Source: Curtobacterium pusillum
GTDB lineage: Bacteria > Actinomycetota > Actinomycetes > Actinomycetales > Microbacteriaceae
Reading direction: 5' to 3'
Length of the DNA: 64,000 nt
Assembly (NCBI RefSeq): GCF_007673235.1
Contig: NZ_VDZH01000001.1
Span: 45,162 to 109,161 of the forward strand
A program made the position numbers and the translations under genes. The notes beneath the pieces were generated by a model. That model did not search any database and was not told the DNA's origin. It saw only the letters and a list, made by a program, of their open reading frames with translations. This document shows, piece after piece, positions 1 through 9,144 of this stretch (positions within the stretch are counted from its first letter, which is position 1; the number at the start of each line of letters is the position of its first letter).

Positions 1-97
1 CTTTCCCATCGCACGCGCAGTAGGAAGCCGATCCGCGCGTTGGAGGCAGGAAGATCCCGCCTCCAATGCGCGGAACGACCTCCTACGCGCGGAACGG
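1..97. repeat. Direct repeat, copy 1 (cut by window edge)
   Basis: Bases 1-97 recur at 190-286 with one mismatch (near base 65), giving a tandem unit of 189 bp that also contains the palindrome at 125-166. The repeat ends in units reading CCTCCTACGCGCGGAACG. It may extend left of the window. Related, more diverged elements are at 11082-11160 (opposite orientation) and 38586-38716. No gene is visible in 1-302; the open frames across it are repeat sequence. Confidence 0.9.
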
Positions 98-124
98 GCA
101 CACGGGTGCGACGCACCCAGGTCC

Positions 125-166
125 GGACGGGAGGCGCGGGGCGGGCTGGCACCGCGCCTCCCGTCC
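125..166. repeat. Palindromic intergenic repeat, copy 1
   Basis: Inverted repeat with arms GGACGGGAGGCGCGG and CCGCGCCTCCCGTCC around a GC-rich centre. It is one of eight good copies in the window (others near 5936, 11182, 21769, 33742, 38532, 53397, 57170). It lies downstream of the stop codon of the minus-strand ligase at 303. Confidence 0.9.
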
Positions 167-189
167 GCCTGTGGGCTCGTCGCGACGTT

Positions 190-286
190 CTTTCCCATCG
201 CACGCGCAGTAGGAAGCCGATCCGCGCGTTGGAGGCAGGAAGATCCCGCCTCCTATGCGCGGAACGACCTCCTACGCGCGGAACGG
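190..286. repeat. Direct repeat, copy 2
   Basis: Near-identical second copy of bases 1-97 (offset 189). It ends 16 bp before the stop codon of the minus-strand gene at 303. Confidence 0.92.
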
Positions 287-302
287 CCCACCCGCCGGCG
301 GG

Positions 303-1433
303 TCAGAGGGACTCGCGGAACTCCGTCACCAGGTGCCGGACCACCGCGCGGAGGTCCCCGCCGTTCTCCTGCGCCACCTTGAGCTGCCGCTGGTACGACG
401 CGCCCCGCTCGATCATCGTGTCGAGGTGGTGCAGCTCCTGCTGGCAACCGAGGCGCTCGGCGATCGGGTCGAGCCGTCCGATCAGGTCGTGCACCTCGTC
501 GGTCACGAGCCGTTCGTCGCCGGCGGCGTTCGTGATGATCTCCGCCTCCATGCCGTAGCGGGCGGCGCGCCACTTGTTCTCCCGGACGAACCAGGGCTGC
601 ATGGTCGGCAGGGCCTCGCCGGCGTCGAGCCGGTCCGACAACGCCGTGACGAGACACTGGACGAGGGCGGTGACGGCCCCGACCTCGTGCAGGGTCGAGA
701 TGCCGTCGGACACGCGGTTCTCGAGCGTGCCCCAGCCCGGCGACGGGCGGATGTCCCAGCGGAGGTCCTTGAAGCCCTCGATGACACCGGTGCGGGCGAG
801 GTCGTCGACGACCTCCTCGAAGTTCGCCCACGCGCCGAGCTGCGGCGGCAGGCCACCCGTGGGGAGCTGCTGGAACATCAGGGCTCGGTTCGACGCGTAG
901 CCCGTGTCGATGCCCGCCCAGAACGGGCTCGAGGCGGTGAACGCCTGCAGGTGCGGCACGTAGGGGAGCATCGCGCCGAGGATCGGGAGCGCCTTGTCGC
1001 GGTCGTCGATGCCGACGTGGACATGGACGCCCCAGATGAGCATCTGCCGTCCCCACCAGCGGGTCCGGTCGATGAGGGTCGTGTAGTGCTCGCTGTCCGG
1101 CGTGATCTCCTGCTGGTCCCAGACGGCGAAGGGGTGGGTGCCGGCGCACATGACCTGCGCGTCCAGCGGTTCGGCTGCGTCGATGACCTCGCCGATGATC
1201 CCGGACAGCTCGCTCGTCGCGTCCTGCACCCGCGAGTGCACGCCGGTGACGACCTCCACGGTGTTGGTGAGGAGCTCCTCGGTCACCCGGTCGCGGTCGC
1301 CGAGGCGCTGCTGCACGGCGGAGATGACCGCGGGGGCGCGCGGGGTGAGGTCGCCGGTGTCCCGGTCGACCAGGGGGAGCTCCCACTCGACGCCGATGGT
1401 CGACGGGCGGGACTCGGTGAAGCGGATGTCCAT
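303..1433 (-). CDS. Carboxylate-amine ligase, YbdK/EgtA type (glutamate-cysteine ligase family 2)
   Basis: Protein of 376 aa of the GCS2 family, which couples glutamate to an amine (often cysteine) through an acyl phosphate. It starts MDIRFTESRPSTIGVEWEL, the family's N-terminal substrate and metal site with E-x-E. Further family stretches are VHVHVGIDD and the WDIRPSP/ENRVSD region. I start at the ATG at 1433 because GGCAGGA lies 8 nt upstream; the in-frame ATG at 1442 would overlap that site. Length fits YbdK (about 370 aa). It is divergent from the CHC-type operon. Whether it makes gamma-glutamylcysteine or another amide cannot be told here; no ergothioneine genes are beside it. Confidence 0.88.
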   Translation of the reverse strand: MDIRFTESRPSTIGVEWELPLVDRDTGDLTPRAPAVISAVQQRLGDRDRVTEELLTNTVEVVTGVHSRVQDATSELSGIIGEVIDAAEPLDAQVMCAGTHPFAVWDQQEITPDSEHYTTLIDRTRWWGRQMLIWGVHVHVGIDDRDKALPILGAMLPYVPHLQAFTASSPFWAGIDTGYASNRALMFQQLPTGGLPPQLGAWANFEEVVDDLARTGVIEGFKDLRWDIRPSPGWGTLENRVSDGISTLHEVGAVTALVQCLVTALSDRLDAGEALPTMQPWFVRENKWRAARYGMEAEIITNAAGDERLVTDEVHDLIGRLDPIAERLGCQQELHHLDTMIERGASYQRQLKVAQENGGDLRAVVRHLVTEFRESL

Positions 1434-1560
1434 GCTGAACATCCTGCCCGGAACCTTGTCGGACACGCACAAGGAACGGCGGCTCCGGTCGTGCGGATCC
1501 GATTCACAGTAGTTCCACACCGGGCGTACCGTAGAAGCGCTCAACAGGGAAGAGGTACGC
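1434..1560. promoter_or_regulatory. Divergent intergenic promoter region
   Basis: 127 bp between the ligase and the CHC-type operon. For the plus-strand operon a TACCGT box is visible near 1527-1532, and a strong ribosome site GGGAAGAGG at 1548-1556 precedes the ATG at 1561. Box calls are by eye. Confidence 0.45.
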
Positions 1561-4500
1561 ATGCAGTTGGTCGTGCGCGGTACGTCCGCACCGCTCGTCG
1601 GAGAACTCGACATCCCGGTCTCGAAGTACCACGCGCACCGCGCGCTGGTGCTCGCGTCGCTGGCGAAGGGGACGAGCATCGTCTCCGGGATCAGTGCCAC
1701 CCGGCAGGTCGAGTGGACCGTGGGCACGCTCCGTGCGCTCGGCGTCGACGTCAAGCGCCGTGGCAACGAGTACCAAGTCACCGGCCTCGGCGGGCGCTAC
1801 GAAGCGACCGACGTCGTCGACCACGGATCCCGGGGTGCCGACGGCATCCTGAACATGGGGTCCTCCGGCACCACCCTGTACTTCATGACGGGACTGGCGT
1901 CCCTGGCCGACAAGCCGATGACGCTCTCGGGCATGAAGTACTTCCAGCGCCGCCCGATCAAGGCGCTGCTCACCTCGCTCCAGCAGATGGGCGTCGAGCT
2001 CGAGGCGACGAACGACTGCCCGCCGGTCACCGTCCAGCCGAAGCGTCCGCGCGGTGGCGACGTCTCGATCGCCGGCACCCTGTCGCAGTGGATCTCCGGA
2101 CTGCTCCTCGTGGCGCCGTTCGCCGAGCAGGAGACCCGCATCCACATCACCGGCGGGCGGCTCAACGAGCAGCCCTACGTCGAGTTGACCGTCCGGATGA
2201 TGCGCCAGTTCGGGCTCGCCGTCGAGGTGTCCGACGACTGGCTCGAGTACCGGATCCCCGCGAACCAGCAGGCCACGCCGCACGACTACGTCATCCCGCC
2301 GGACATCGGCTCGGCCGCGTTCGGGATCGCCGCCGCGGGCATCCGCGAGTCGAACCTGCTGCTCCGGGGCATGACGGCCTTCACCACCGCCGAGACCGAC
2401 CACCCGGAGAGCGAGTTCCTCGACCTCGCCACGGCCATGGGCGTCCCGATGCGGATCGACGAGGAGACCGGCTTCGTGCGCATCGAGCACGACGGCTCAC
2501 CTCTGAAGCCCCTCGACATCGACTGCCAGCCGATCCCGGACCTGCTCCCGATCCTGTCCACCATGGCCACCTTCGCCGAGGGCACGACCCGCCTCTGGAA
2601 CGTGGCGCACATCCGGCTGAAGGAGTCCGACCGCGTGGCGGCGATGCTCCAGCTGAACCGGATGGGCGGCCGGGCCGAGCAGGGCGCCGACGAACTGCGC
2701 GTGACGGGCGTCGGTGCGGGCGAGCTGCACGGCTCCCCGATGTCGTCGTTCAACGACCACCGCGTGCTGATGTCCCTCGCCGTCGCCGCGTCGAAGGCCG
2801 AGGGCACGTCGGCACTGACCTACCCGCGGGCGTACCGGATCTCGTACCCGACCTTCCTCGAGGCGATGAACTCCGTCGGCCTCGACATGGAGGTCGGCGA
2901 CGGCCTCGCCGCACAGATCGCCCGCGACGACCGGGCCGACGCCGCCGAGGCAGCCGCGGACCGCCCGGAGCTTGCGGCGCAGCGCACCGACCTCGGCGAT
3001 TCCGACGAGACCGATTCCCACGAGACGACGAACCGGATGCCCGAACTGACCGGCGTGGACGCCGACCCGCTCGTCCTGAGCGAGAAGGTCCGCTCCCTGT
3101 CGCAGACCGACCCCGACGGCCTCGCGGTCATCGAGGTCGGCGGTCCGGAGCCGGTCAACACGACGTGGAAGGAACTGCAGGACGAGGCCGACAAGGTCTC
3201 CGCGCTGCTCCTCGAACTCGGCGTCCGCACGGGTGAGTCCGTCGCGATGCAGCTGCCGAACTGGCGCGAGTTCGTCTCGATCACCCTCGGCGCGATCCAG
3301 ATCGGTGCCGTCGCGACGCCGATCATGCCGGTGTTCGGTCCGCGCGAGACGACCATGACCCTCGCCCGTTCCCGTGCCCGGGTCGTGTTCCTGCCGAACC
3401 TGTTCCGGAAGCGTCGTCCGGCGCTCGAGATGCTCGACGTCATCGACGAGGCGAAGGCGCAGAAGCGTCGGCTGTCGGTCGAGCACGTCGTGGTCCTGCG
3501 CTCCGAGGCACGCGGCCAGGGGGACACCCCGACGAACCAGCCGCCGCTGCCGTCGGACGCGATGGACCGTGTGAGCGCGAGCGAGTGGAACTGGCGCTAC
3601 TTCGACACCGCGCTCGAGTCCGTGCAGGTCGACCTCGACCAGATCGCCGCGCACGCCCCCGGTCCGGACGACGTCTGCCAGCTCCTGTTCACGAGCGGCA
3701 CCACGGGGGAGCCGAAGGGCGTGCAGCACCCGCACCGCACCCTCGGGCTCGCGACCGCGATGCACGTGGCGCAGTCCGGCCTGACGAGCGAGGACCGGAT
3801 CTACATCCCGTCGCCGCTCGCCCACCAGACCGGCTTCCTGTACGGCATGCTCCTGGCGTTCCGCCTCGGCGCCCCGCAGGTCATCCAGCCCGTCTGGGAC
3901 GGCACCGTCGCCCTCGAGCAGGCGTTCGGCGCCGCGGGAGCCACGTTCGTGCAGTGCGCGACGCCGTTCCTCACCGACCTCGTCGACCTCGTCGAGGCGG
4001 GGGCACCGGCTCCGGAGAGCCTGCGCATCTTCGTCCCGACCGGTGCCGCGGTGCCCCGCGCGCTCGCACAGCGGGCGAGCACGGTCCTCGGCAGCGCCAT
4101 CCTCGGCGCGTTCGGCACGAGCGAGACCTGCCTCGGTGCCCTGTCGAGCCCGGGCGACGACCCCGCGGACGCCTACGGGCACGACGGCCGGGCGCTGCCC
4201 GGGATCACGATCCGCATCGTCGACGACGAGGGCCACGAGCTCCCGGCGGACACCGAGGGCAACTTCGAGCTGTTCTCGCCGACCATGTTCGACGGGTACC
4301 TCGACCGCCCCGACCTGACGGACGACGTCTTCACCGAGGACGGCTGGTACCGCACCGGCGACCTGGCGAAGGTGTCCGAGAAGGGCTTCCTCTCGATCAC
4401 CGGCCGCATCAAGGACGTCATCAACCGCGGTGGCGAGAAGATCCCGGTGGTGGAGATCGAGAACCTGCTCTACCAGCACCCGCTCGTCACCGACGTCGCG

Positions 4501-4746
4501 ATCGTCGCGATGCCGGACGTCCGCCTGGGTGAACGTGCCTGCGCGTTCATCGTCCCGGCCGCCGGGTCGGAACGGCTCGACTTCGCGGGGATGCAGCGCG
4601 CGCTCGACAAGGCCGGCGTGAGCAAGTACTACTGGCCGGAGCGGCTCGAGTACATCGACGAACTGCCGCGCAACGCCGTCGGCAAGGTCCAGAAGAACGT
4701 CCTGCGCGAGCAGGCAGCCGCGCTCGTCGCGACGAAGGAGAACTGA
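1561..4746 (+). CDS. EPSP-synthase-like / AMP-dependent CoA ligase fusion (predicted CHC-CoA pathway)
   Basis: One uninterrupted 1061-aa frame with two enzymes. Residues 1-455 resemble EPSP synthase: SKYHAHRAL in place of SKSxxNRAL, GSSGTTLYFMTG in place of GNAGTAMRPL, then RRPI, SQW, LKESDR and NDHR. The region that normally holds the PEP-binding Lys (AKTLP or AKTFP) reads YRISYP, so that Lys appears to be lost. After an acidic linker (about 455-495) comes an acyl-CoA ligase of the ANL superfamily: TSGTTGEPKG at 711-720, YRTGD, GRIKDVINRGGEKI from 948 and the catalytic Lys at about 1042 (NAVGKVQ). A canonical aroA lies at the window's right end, so this is not the housekeeping enzyme. Inferred role: dehydration of shikimate and CoA activation of the product. 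A good ribosome site precedes the ATG, and the next gene starts 3 nt after the stop. Confidence 0.85.
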   Translation: MQLVVRGTSAPLVGELDIPVSKYHAHRALVLASLAKGTSIVSGISATRQVEWTVGTLRALGVDVKRRGNEYQVTGLGGRYEATDVVDHGSRGADGILNMGSSGTTLYFMTGLASLADKPMTLSGMKYFQRRPIKALLTSLQQMGVELEATNDCPPVTVQPKRPRGGDVSIAGTLSQWISGLLLVAPFAEQETRIHITGGRLNEQPYVELTVRMMRQFGLAVEVSDDWLEYRIPANQQATPHDYVIPPDIGSAAFGIAAAGIRESNLLLRGMTAFTTAETDHPESEFLDLATAMGVPMRIDEETGFVRIEHDGSPLKPLDIDCQPIPDLLPILSTMATFAEGTTRLWNVAHIRLKESDRVAAMLQLNRMGGRAEQGADELRVTGVGAGELHGSPMSSFNDHRVLMSLAVAASKAEGTSALTYPRAYRISYPTFLEAMNSVGLDMEVGDGLAAQIARDDRADAAEAAADRPELAAQRTDLGDSDETDSHETTNRMPELTGVDADPLVLSEKVRSLSQTDPDGLAVIEVGGPEPVNTTWKELQDEADKVSALLLELGVRTGESVAMQLPNWREFVSITLGAIQIGAVATPIMPVFGPRETTMTLARSRARVVFLPNLFRKRRPALEMLDVIDEAKAQKRRLSVEHVVVLRSEARGQGDTPTNQPPLPSDAMDRVSASEWNWRYFDTALESVQVDLDQIAAHAPGPDDVCQLLFTSGTTGEPKGVQHPHRTLGLATAMHVAQSGLTSEDRIYIPSPLAHQTGFLYGMLLAFRLGAPQVIQPVWDGTVALEQAFGAAGATFVQCATPFLTDLVDLVEAGAPAPESLRIFVPTGAAVPRALAQRASTVLGSAILGAFGTSETCLGALSSPGDDPADAYGHDGRALPGITIRIVDDEGHELPADTEGNFELFSPTMFDGYLDRPDLTDDVFTEDGWYRTGDLAKVSEKGFLSITGRIKDVINRGGEKIPVVEIENLLYQHPLVTDVAIVAMPDVRLGERACAFIVPAAGSERLDFAGMQRALDKAGVSKYYWPERLEYIDELPRNAVGKVQKNVLREQAAALVATKEN

Positions 4747-4749
4747 ACG

Positions 4750-5919
4750 ATGACGATGGTCATGGAGCCCCAGACCGAAGCCGCCTTCCAGCAGCTCAAG
4801 GCCGAGGTGACCGAGTGGGTCCGCGGCCGCGGCGAGGAGTGGGCCGAGGAGATCGAGCGCACCGGCCAGGTGTCGCCCGAGCTCTTCCAGGAGCTCAAGG
4901 ACAAGGGCTGGCTCAGCCTTGCCGCCCCGGCGGAGCTCGGCGGGCGGGGCATCCCGTTCTCGCGGTACCTCGAGATCATGGAGATCGTCTCCCGCTCGCA
5001 CGCGTCGATCCGGATGCTCGTGCACGTCATCAACGGCACGTGGCGCGCCATGGAGCCGTACGCGACGCCGGAGCAGCTCGAGCAGGTCGTCAAGCCGAGC
5101 GTCGCCGGCGACAAGCTCGTCGCGTTCACGCTGACCGAGGCCACTGCCGGCACCGGCGCGGACATCCGCACCACCGTTCGTCGCGAGGGCGACACCTACG
5201 TGATGAACGGTGAGAAGCACCTCATCACGTTCGGCGTCAAGGCCGACTACTGGCTCATCGCCGCGCGCCTCGAGGGCACCACGGGCCAGGACGGCACGGT
5301 CGCGTTCCTCATGCCGAACACCGGGCTCCCCGGCGCCGAGGTGATCGACGACTCCGACACCATGGGCATCCGCGGCACCGACCACGCGATCCTCCGCTTC
5401 ACCGACGTGCCCGTGCCCGCCAGCGCGCTGCTCGGTGCCGAGGGCCAGGGGCTCGAGGTCGCCCTCGGCGGCTTCCTCCTGCCGAGCCGGGTGTCCGTCG
5501 CGATGAGCGCCGTCGGCCTCGCCGAACGCGCGAACGAGCTCGCCGTCGAGTACGCGAACAAGCGCGAGACGTTCGGCAAGCAGCTCTCCAGCCGGCAGGC
5601 GATCCAGTTCTACCTGGCCGAGAACTACGCCGACATCGCCGCCGCCCGCGCCCTGGTGCTCGAGGCTGCGCGCGCCTACGAAGAAGGCCGTCCGGACGCC
5701 GGCACGCTGTCCAGCGCCTCGAAGATGGTCGCGGTCGACATGCTGGCCCGCGTCACCGACAAGGCCCTGCAGGTGCACGGCGGCCAGGGCTACTGGAAGC
5801 GCAACGCGATCGAGCGCGTCTACCGCGACGCGCGCGCGCAGCGCTTCGAGGAGGGCACCAACGAGATCCAGAAGCTGGTCGTCGGCCGCGCCGTCGTGAC
5901 CGGCCAGGCCGGGTTCTAG
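4750..5919 (+). CDS. Acyl-CoA dehydrogenase (predicted CHC-CoA pathway)
   Basis: FAD enzyme of 389 aa, full length for the family, which introduces or removes an alpha,beta double bond in a CoA thioester and passes electrons to ETF. Visible motifs are FTLTEATAGTGADI in the middle domain, GGQGYWK, and FEEGTNEIQ, whose Glu at about 368 is the position used as catalytic base in many family members. The ribosome site AAGGAGAA overlaps the previous gene's end. It is the second gene of the four-gene operon. In the CHC model it would act on a cyclohexadiene- or cyclohexene-carboxyl-CoA intermediate; the exact step is inference. Two more in-frame ATGs (4756, 4762) could serve as starts. Confidence 0.9.
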   Translation: MTMVMEPQTEAAFQQLKAEVTEWVRGRGEEWAEEIERTGQVSPELFQELKDKGWLSLAAPAELGGRGIPFSRYLEIMEIVSRSHASIRMLVHVINGTWRAMEPYATPEQLEQVVKPSVAGDKLVAFTLTEATAGTGADIRTTVRREGDTYVMNGEKHLITFGVKADYWLIAARLEGTTGQDGTVAFLMPNTGLPGAEVIDDSDTMGIRGTDHAILRFTDVPVPASALLGAEGQGLEVALGGFLLPSRVSVAMSAVGLAERANELAVEYANKRETFGKQLSSRQAIQFYLAENYADIAAARALVLEAARAYEEGRPDAGTLSSASKMVAVDMLARVTDKALQVHGGQGYWKRNAIERVYRDARAQRFEEGTNEIQKLVVGRAVVTGQAGF

Positions 5920-5935
5920 ACCGCAACCCACCAGC

Positions 5936-5977
5936 GGACTGGAGGCGCGGTGCGGGCCCGCCCCGCGCCTCCCGTCC
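5936..5977. repeat. Palindromic intergenic repeat, copy 2 (inside operon)
   Basis: GGACTGGAGGCGCGG and its near-complement CCGCGCCTCCCGTCC flank a short centre. It lies in the 87-nt gap between the dehydrogenase and the SDR gene, the only copy within an apparent operon. In the message it would form a strong hairpin between the two cistrons. Confidence 0.9.
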
Positions 5978-6006
5978 GTCTCCACGCACGCACGCAAAGG
6001 ACTGAA

Positions 6007-6855
6007 GTGACCGATTCCACCACCGCACCCATCGCACTCATCACGGGAGCCTCGCGCGGCATCGGCCGCCTGCTCGCGCAGAAGCTCGGCCAGCGCGGCG
6101 TGACCGTCGTCGTGACGTACAAGGGCAACGCCGACCTGGCCGAGGAGTCGCTCGCCGACGTCAAGGCCGCCGGCGGCGACGGGATCACGGCGCAGGTCGA
6201 CATCGAGCAGCCGGAGTCGATCGACGCGCTGTTCGACCTGGTGCGAGACACCTACGGTCGCCTCGACTACTTCGTCGCGAACGCGGCGGCCAGCGCCTTC
6301 AAGCCCGTCGCGGACCTGAAGCTGCACCACCTCGACCGCAGCTACGCCACGAACGCCCGCTCGTTCGTGCTCGGTGCGCAGCGCGCCGCGCAGCTCATGG
6401 ACGAGGGCGGCCGCATCGTGGTGGTCACCTCGTACGGGTCGCTCCGCGCCTTCCCGACGTACGCCGCGCTCGGCGCCGCGAAGGCCATGAGCGAGTCCTA
6501 CATGAAGTACATGGCGGTCGAGTTCGGGCCGCGGCAGATCACCGTGAACGCGGTCAACGGCGGGCTCATCGACACCGACTCGCTCGAGTACTTCTACACG
6601 AAGGTCCCCGGCCAGGCGCCCATCGAGTCCGTGTTCGAGAAGCTCCCGCTGCAACGCCCCGGCACCGCCGACGACATGGCCGACGCGGTCGACTTCCTGC
6701 TCTCCGACAAGGCCGGCTACATCACCGGCCAGGTGCTGTCGGTCGACGGCGGCCTGACCGTGATCGCGCCGCCGTTCTGGGCGGACACGACGTCGCCGCT
6801 GCGCGACGCGGTCCTGCCGCCTGCAGCCGACGCGGCGTCCGACACGGCAGAGTAG
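6007..6855 (+). CDS. Enoyl-reductase-like SDR (candidate 1-cyclohexenylcarbonyl-CoA reductase, ChcA-like)
   Basis: NAD(P)-dependent short-chain dehydrogenase of 282 aa. The cofactor motif GASRGIG is at residues 14-20. The active site is Tyr152-x6-Lys159, the spacing used by enoyl reductases such as FabI/FabL rather than the usual Tyr-x3-Lys. I use the GTG at 6007, preceded by AAAGGA; the longer frame from 5950 would translate the palindrome. In the CHC-CoA pathway an SDR, ChcA, reduces 1-cyclohexenylcarbonyl-CoA and earlier alpha,beta-unsaturated intermediates, and this gene fits that place. A FabL-type enoyl-ACP reductase is the alternative, less likely given its neighbours. The next gene begins 4 nt after the stop. 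Confidence 0.85.
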   Translation: MTDSTTAPIALITGASRGIGRLLAQKLGQRGVTVVVTYKGNADLAEESLADVKAAGGDGITAQVDIEQPESIDALFDLVRDTYGRLDYFVANAAASAFKPVADLKLHHLDRSYATNARSFVLGAQRAAQLMDEGGRIVVVTSYGSLRAFPTYAALGAAKAMSESYMKYMAVEFGPRQITVNAVNGGLIDTDSLEYFYTKVPGQAPIESVFEKLPLQRPGTADDMADAVDFLLSDKAGYITGQVLSVDGGLTVIAPPFWADTTSPLRDAVLPPAADAASDTAE

Positions 6856-6859
6856 GCGC

Positions 6860-8980
6860 ATGAGCACCGTCGCCATGCCCGACCTCGCCGTCGTCTCCTC
6901 GCCGTGGACGCTCGGCCCCCTGCACCTGTCGAACCGGGTGGTCATGGGGTCGATGCACACCGGGCTCGAGGTGCACGACGACGGCGGTGCCGGCATGGCG
7001 GCGTTCTACCGTGAGCGCGCCGCTGGTGGTGCCGCGTGCATCATCACCGGGGGCATCGCGGTGAACGACGAGGCCCGTGGTGGCCCGGACTTCGCGGTGT
7101 TCGGCGTCGGGGGAGCGGACGAGCGGTTCCGCACGGCGGTCGACGCCGTGCACGAGGAGGGCTCGACGATCCTCGCGCAGCTGTTCCACGCCGGTCGGTA
7201 CGCCCTCGCATCGGGCATGGTCGACCGGCACGGGGAGCCCCAGCGGGTCCTGGCGCCGTCGGCGCTGCCGTGGGCGGCCGCCCGCGGCGTCGTGCCCGCG
7301 GAGATGACCGCCGACGACATCGAGCGGACCATCGAGGACTTCGCCGCCGCCGCCCGGAGCGCCCGCGACATCGGGTTCGACGGCGTCGAGATCATGGCGT
7401 CCGAGGGCTACCTCATCAACCAGTTCCAGTCGCCGCTGACGAACCTGCGCGACGACGAGTGGGGCGGTGACGCGGAGCGCCGACGCCGGTTCACCGTGGA
7501 GGTCGTGCGGGCCGTGCGCGCCGCGGTGCCGGACCTCGCCGTGACGATCCGACTCTCCGGGGCCGACCTGATGCCCGGGTCCTCCACCGACGCGGACGTC
7601 GACGCCCTCGTCCACGATCTGCTGCCGCTCGGTCTCGACGGGATCTCGGTCGGGATCGGCTGGCACGAGTCCCGGACGCCGACCGTGCAGGCCGCCGTGC
7701 CGCACGGTGCGTGGTTGTCCTACGCTTCGCGCATCGCCGGCGTCGTGCGCGACTCGGCACACCCGGACGTGAAGGTCATCGCGTCGAACCGGATGACCGA
7801 CCTCCGGGACGGCGAGACGGTGCTGCAGGACGGGCTCCTCGACGCCGTCGCCCTCGCCCGCCCGTTCCTCGCCGACCCGGCGATCGTGAACCGGTCGCTC
7901 GCCGGCGCGTTCGACCTCGTCAACACCTGCATCGGCTGCAACCAGGCCTGCCTCGACCGGTCGATCATCGGCCAGCCGGTGTCGTGCCTGGTCAACCCGC
8001 GTGCCGCCCGCGAGGTCGCGTTCCCAGCACGGCCCACGGCGTCGCCGAAGCGGGTCGACGTCGTCGGCGGCGGGCCGGCCGGACTCGCAGCCGCGGTCGA
8101 CGCCGCACGGCGCGGGCACACCGTGACGCTGTGGGAGGCCTCCGACGAGCTCGGCGGCCAGTTCGGCCTCGCCGCGCTCGTGCCCGGCAAGGAGGACTAC
8201 GCCGCCACCGTCCGGTCCGCTCGAGCCGAGCTCGACCAGCGCGGTGCGACGATCAACCTCGGCCGTCCCGCGACCGCCGACGACCTGACCGGCAGCGACG
8301 CCGTGGTACTCGCGCCCGGGGTCGTCCCACGTGCCGTCGACATCCCGGGAGCCGCGCTGCCCCACGTCCGGTCATACGAGCGGGCCCTGCGGGAGGGTGT
8401 CCCCGCCGGCACCGTCGCGATCATCGGCGGCGGGGGCATCGGTGTCGACACCGCTGCCTTCCTCGTCGAGTCGCCCGACGAGGCCCACCGTGCCACCGAG
8501 TTCGCCGCCCGCTGGGACCTCGACGTGTCCGAGGCCGTCGTCGGGGACGTGCCACAGCGCCTCCCCGCGGCGACCCGCACGCTCCGCCCCGGCACCGACG
8601 TCACCGTGCTCCGCCGTTCCGGCAAGTTCGGGCAGGGCGTCGGGATCACCTCGCGGTGGGTCGCGATCGGGCGGCTGCGGGACGCCGGCGTGCACATGGT
8701 CGGGGGCGTGCAGGAGTACCTCCGCATCGAACCCGGCGTGCTCTGGATCCGCGACGAGGTCGGCGAGGAGCACGCGATCCCGGCGGACAACGTCGTGGTC
8801 TGCGCCGGGCAGGAACGCGCGATCGACACCGAGGGTGACGCGCCTGACGGACTCGTCACGCGCCTCCAGGACGCCGGTGTGCCCTTCGCCGTCGTCGGCG
8901 GCGCGCGCGACGCACGGAGCGTGGACGCGGTCCGCGCGACGTCCGAAGCGCTCGAAGCCGTCCGGCGACTCGCCCCCTAG
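6860..8980 (+). CDS. NADH:flavin oxidoreductase / 2,4-dienoyl-CoA reductase-like flavoprotein
   Basis: 706 aa with the FadH architecture. An old-yellow-enzyme FMN barrel (about 1-350) is followed by a 4Fe-4S cysteine cluster C357-x2-C360-x3-C364-x11-C376, an FAD-binding GGGPAG motif from about residue 400, and a second Rossmann motif ([13 protein letters not shown]). Such enzymes reduce conjugated dienoyl-CoA esters with NADPH. As last gene of the operon it would reduce the cyclohexadiene-carboxyl-CoA formed after dehydration of shikimate. The family assignment is firm; the substrate is inferred from context. A small TCCCGGCCGGGA palindrome lies after the stop (8995-9006). Confidence 0.88.
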   Translation: MSTVAMPDLAVVSSPWTLGPLHLSNRVVMGSMHTGLEVHDDGGAGMAAFYRERAAGGAACIITGGIAVNDEARGGPDFAVFGVGGADERFRTAVDAVHEEGSTILAQLFHAGRYALASGMVDRHGEPQRVLAPSALPWAAARGVVPAEMTADDIERTIEDFAAAARSARDIGFDGVEIMASEGYLINQFQSPLTNLRDDEWGGDAERRRRFTVEVVRAVRAAVPDLAVTIRLSGADLMPGSSTDADVDALVHDLLPLGLDGISVGIGWHESRTPTVQAAVPHGAWLSYASRIAGVVRDSAHPDVKVIASNRMTDLRDGETVLQDGLLDAVALARPFLADPAIVNRSLAGAFDLVNTCIGCNQACLDRSIIGQPVSCLVNPRAAREVAFPARPTASPKRVDVVGGGPAGLAAAVDAARRGHTVTLWEASDELGGQFGLAALVPGKEDYAATVRSARAELDQRGATINLGRPATADDLTGSDAVVLAPGVVPRAVDIPGAALPHVRSYERALREGVPAGTVAIIGGGGIGVDTAAFLVESPDEAHRATEFAARWDLDVSEAVVGDVPQRLPAATRTLRPGTDVTVLRRSGKFGQGVGITSRWVAIGRLRDAGVHMVGGVQEYLRIEPGVLWIRDEVGEEHAIPADNVVVCAGQERAIDTEGDAPDGLVTRLQDAGVPFAVVGGARDARSVDAVRATSEALEAVRRLAP

Positions 8981-9144
8981 CGCGTCGACTCGCATCCCGG
9001 CCGGGAATCTGTAAGAATGAACGGTCGAATCGCGCCTGCTCGACCCTCTATCCAGCTGTGCGCGACTCATTCCGAGCTTCCACCGTGTGTGCCCCCACGC
9101 CCGCGGTTCCGGTTCAACCACAACAACACGCAACAGGAGTAATT
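8981..9144 (+). promoter_or_regulatory. rpsP promoter/leader region
   Basis: 164 bp between the CHC-type operon and rpsP. A -10-like TAAGAAT is at 9012-9018, with no convincing -35. A leader of about 120 nt follows, ending in the ribosome site AGGAG at 9136-9140. Confidence 0.4.

Noticed and set aside
1-302. CRISPR array
   Set aside because: Only two long copies with a 189-bp period and no regular spacers; no cas genes.
303-1781. Longer minus-strand frame giving a 492-aa ligase
   Set aside because: It would run over the start of the divergent EPSPS/ligase gene; family length and the ribosome site support the start at 1433.
1561-4746. Fusion caused by a sequencing error joining two genes
   Set aside because: Both domains share one open frame without any stop between them, and the linker has normal composition and no internal ribosome site with a start.
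5950-6006. Upstream start for the SDR gene
   Set aside because: The extension translates the palindromic repeat and lacks a ribosome site; GTG 6007 has AAAGGA in front and starts just before the cofactor motif.
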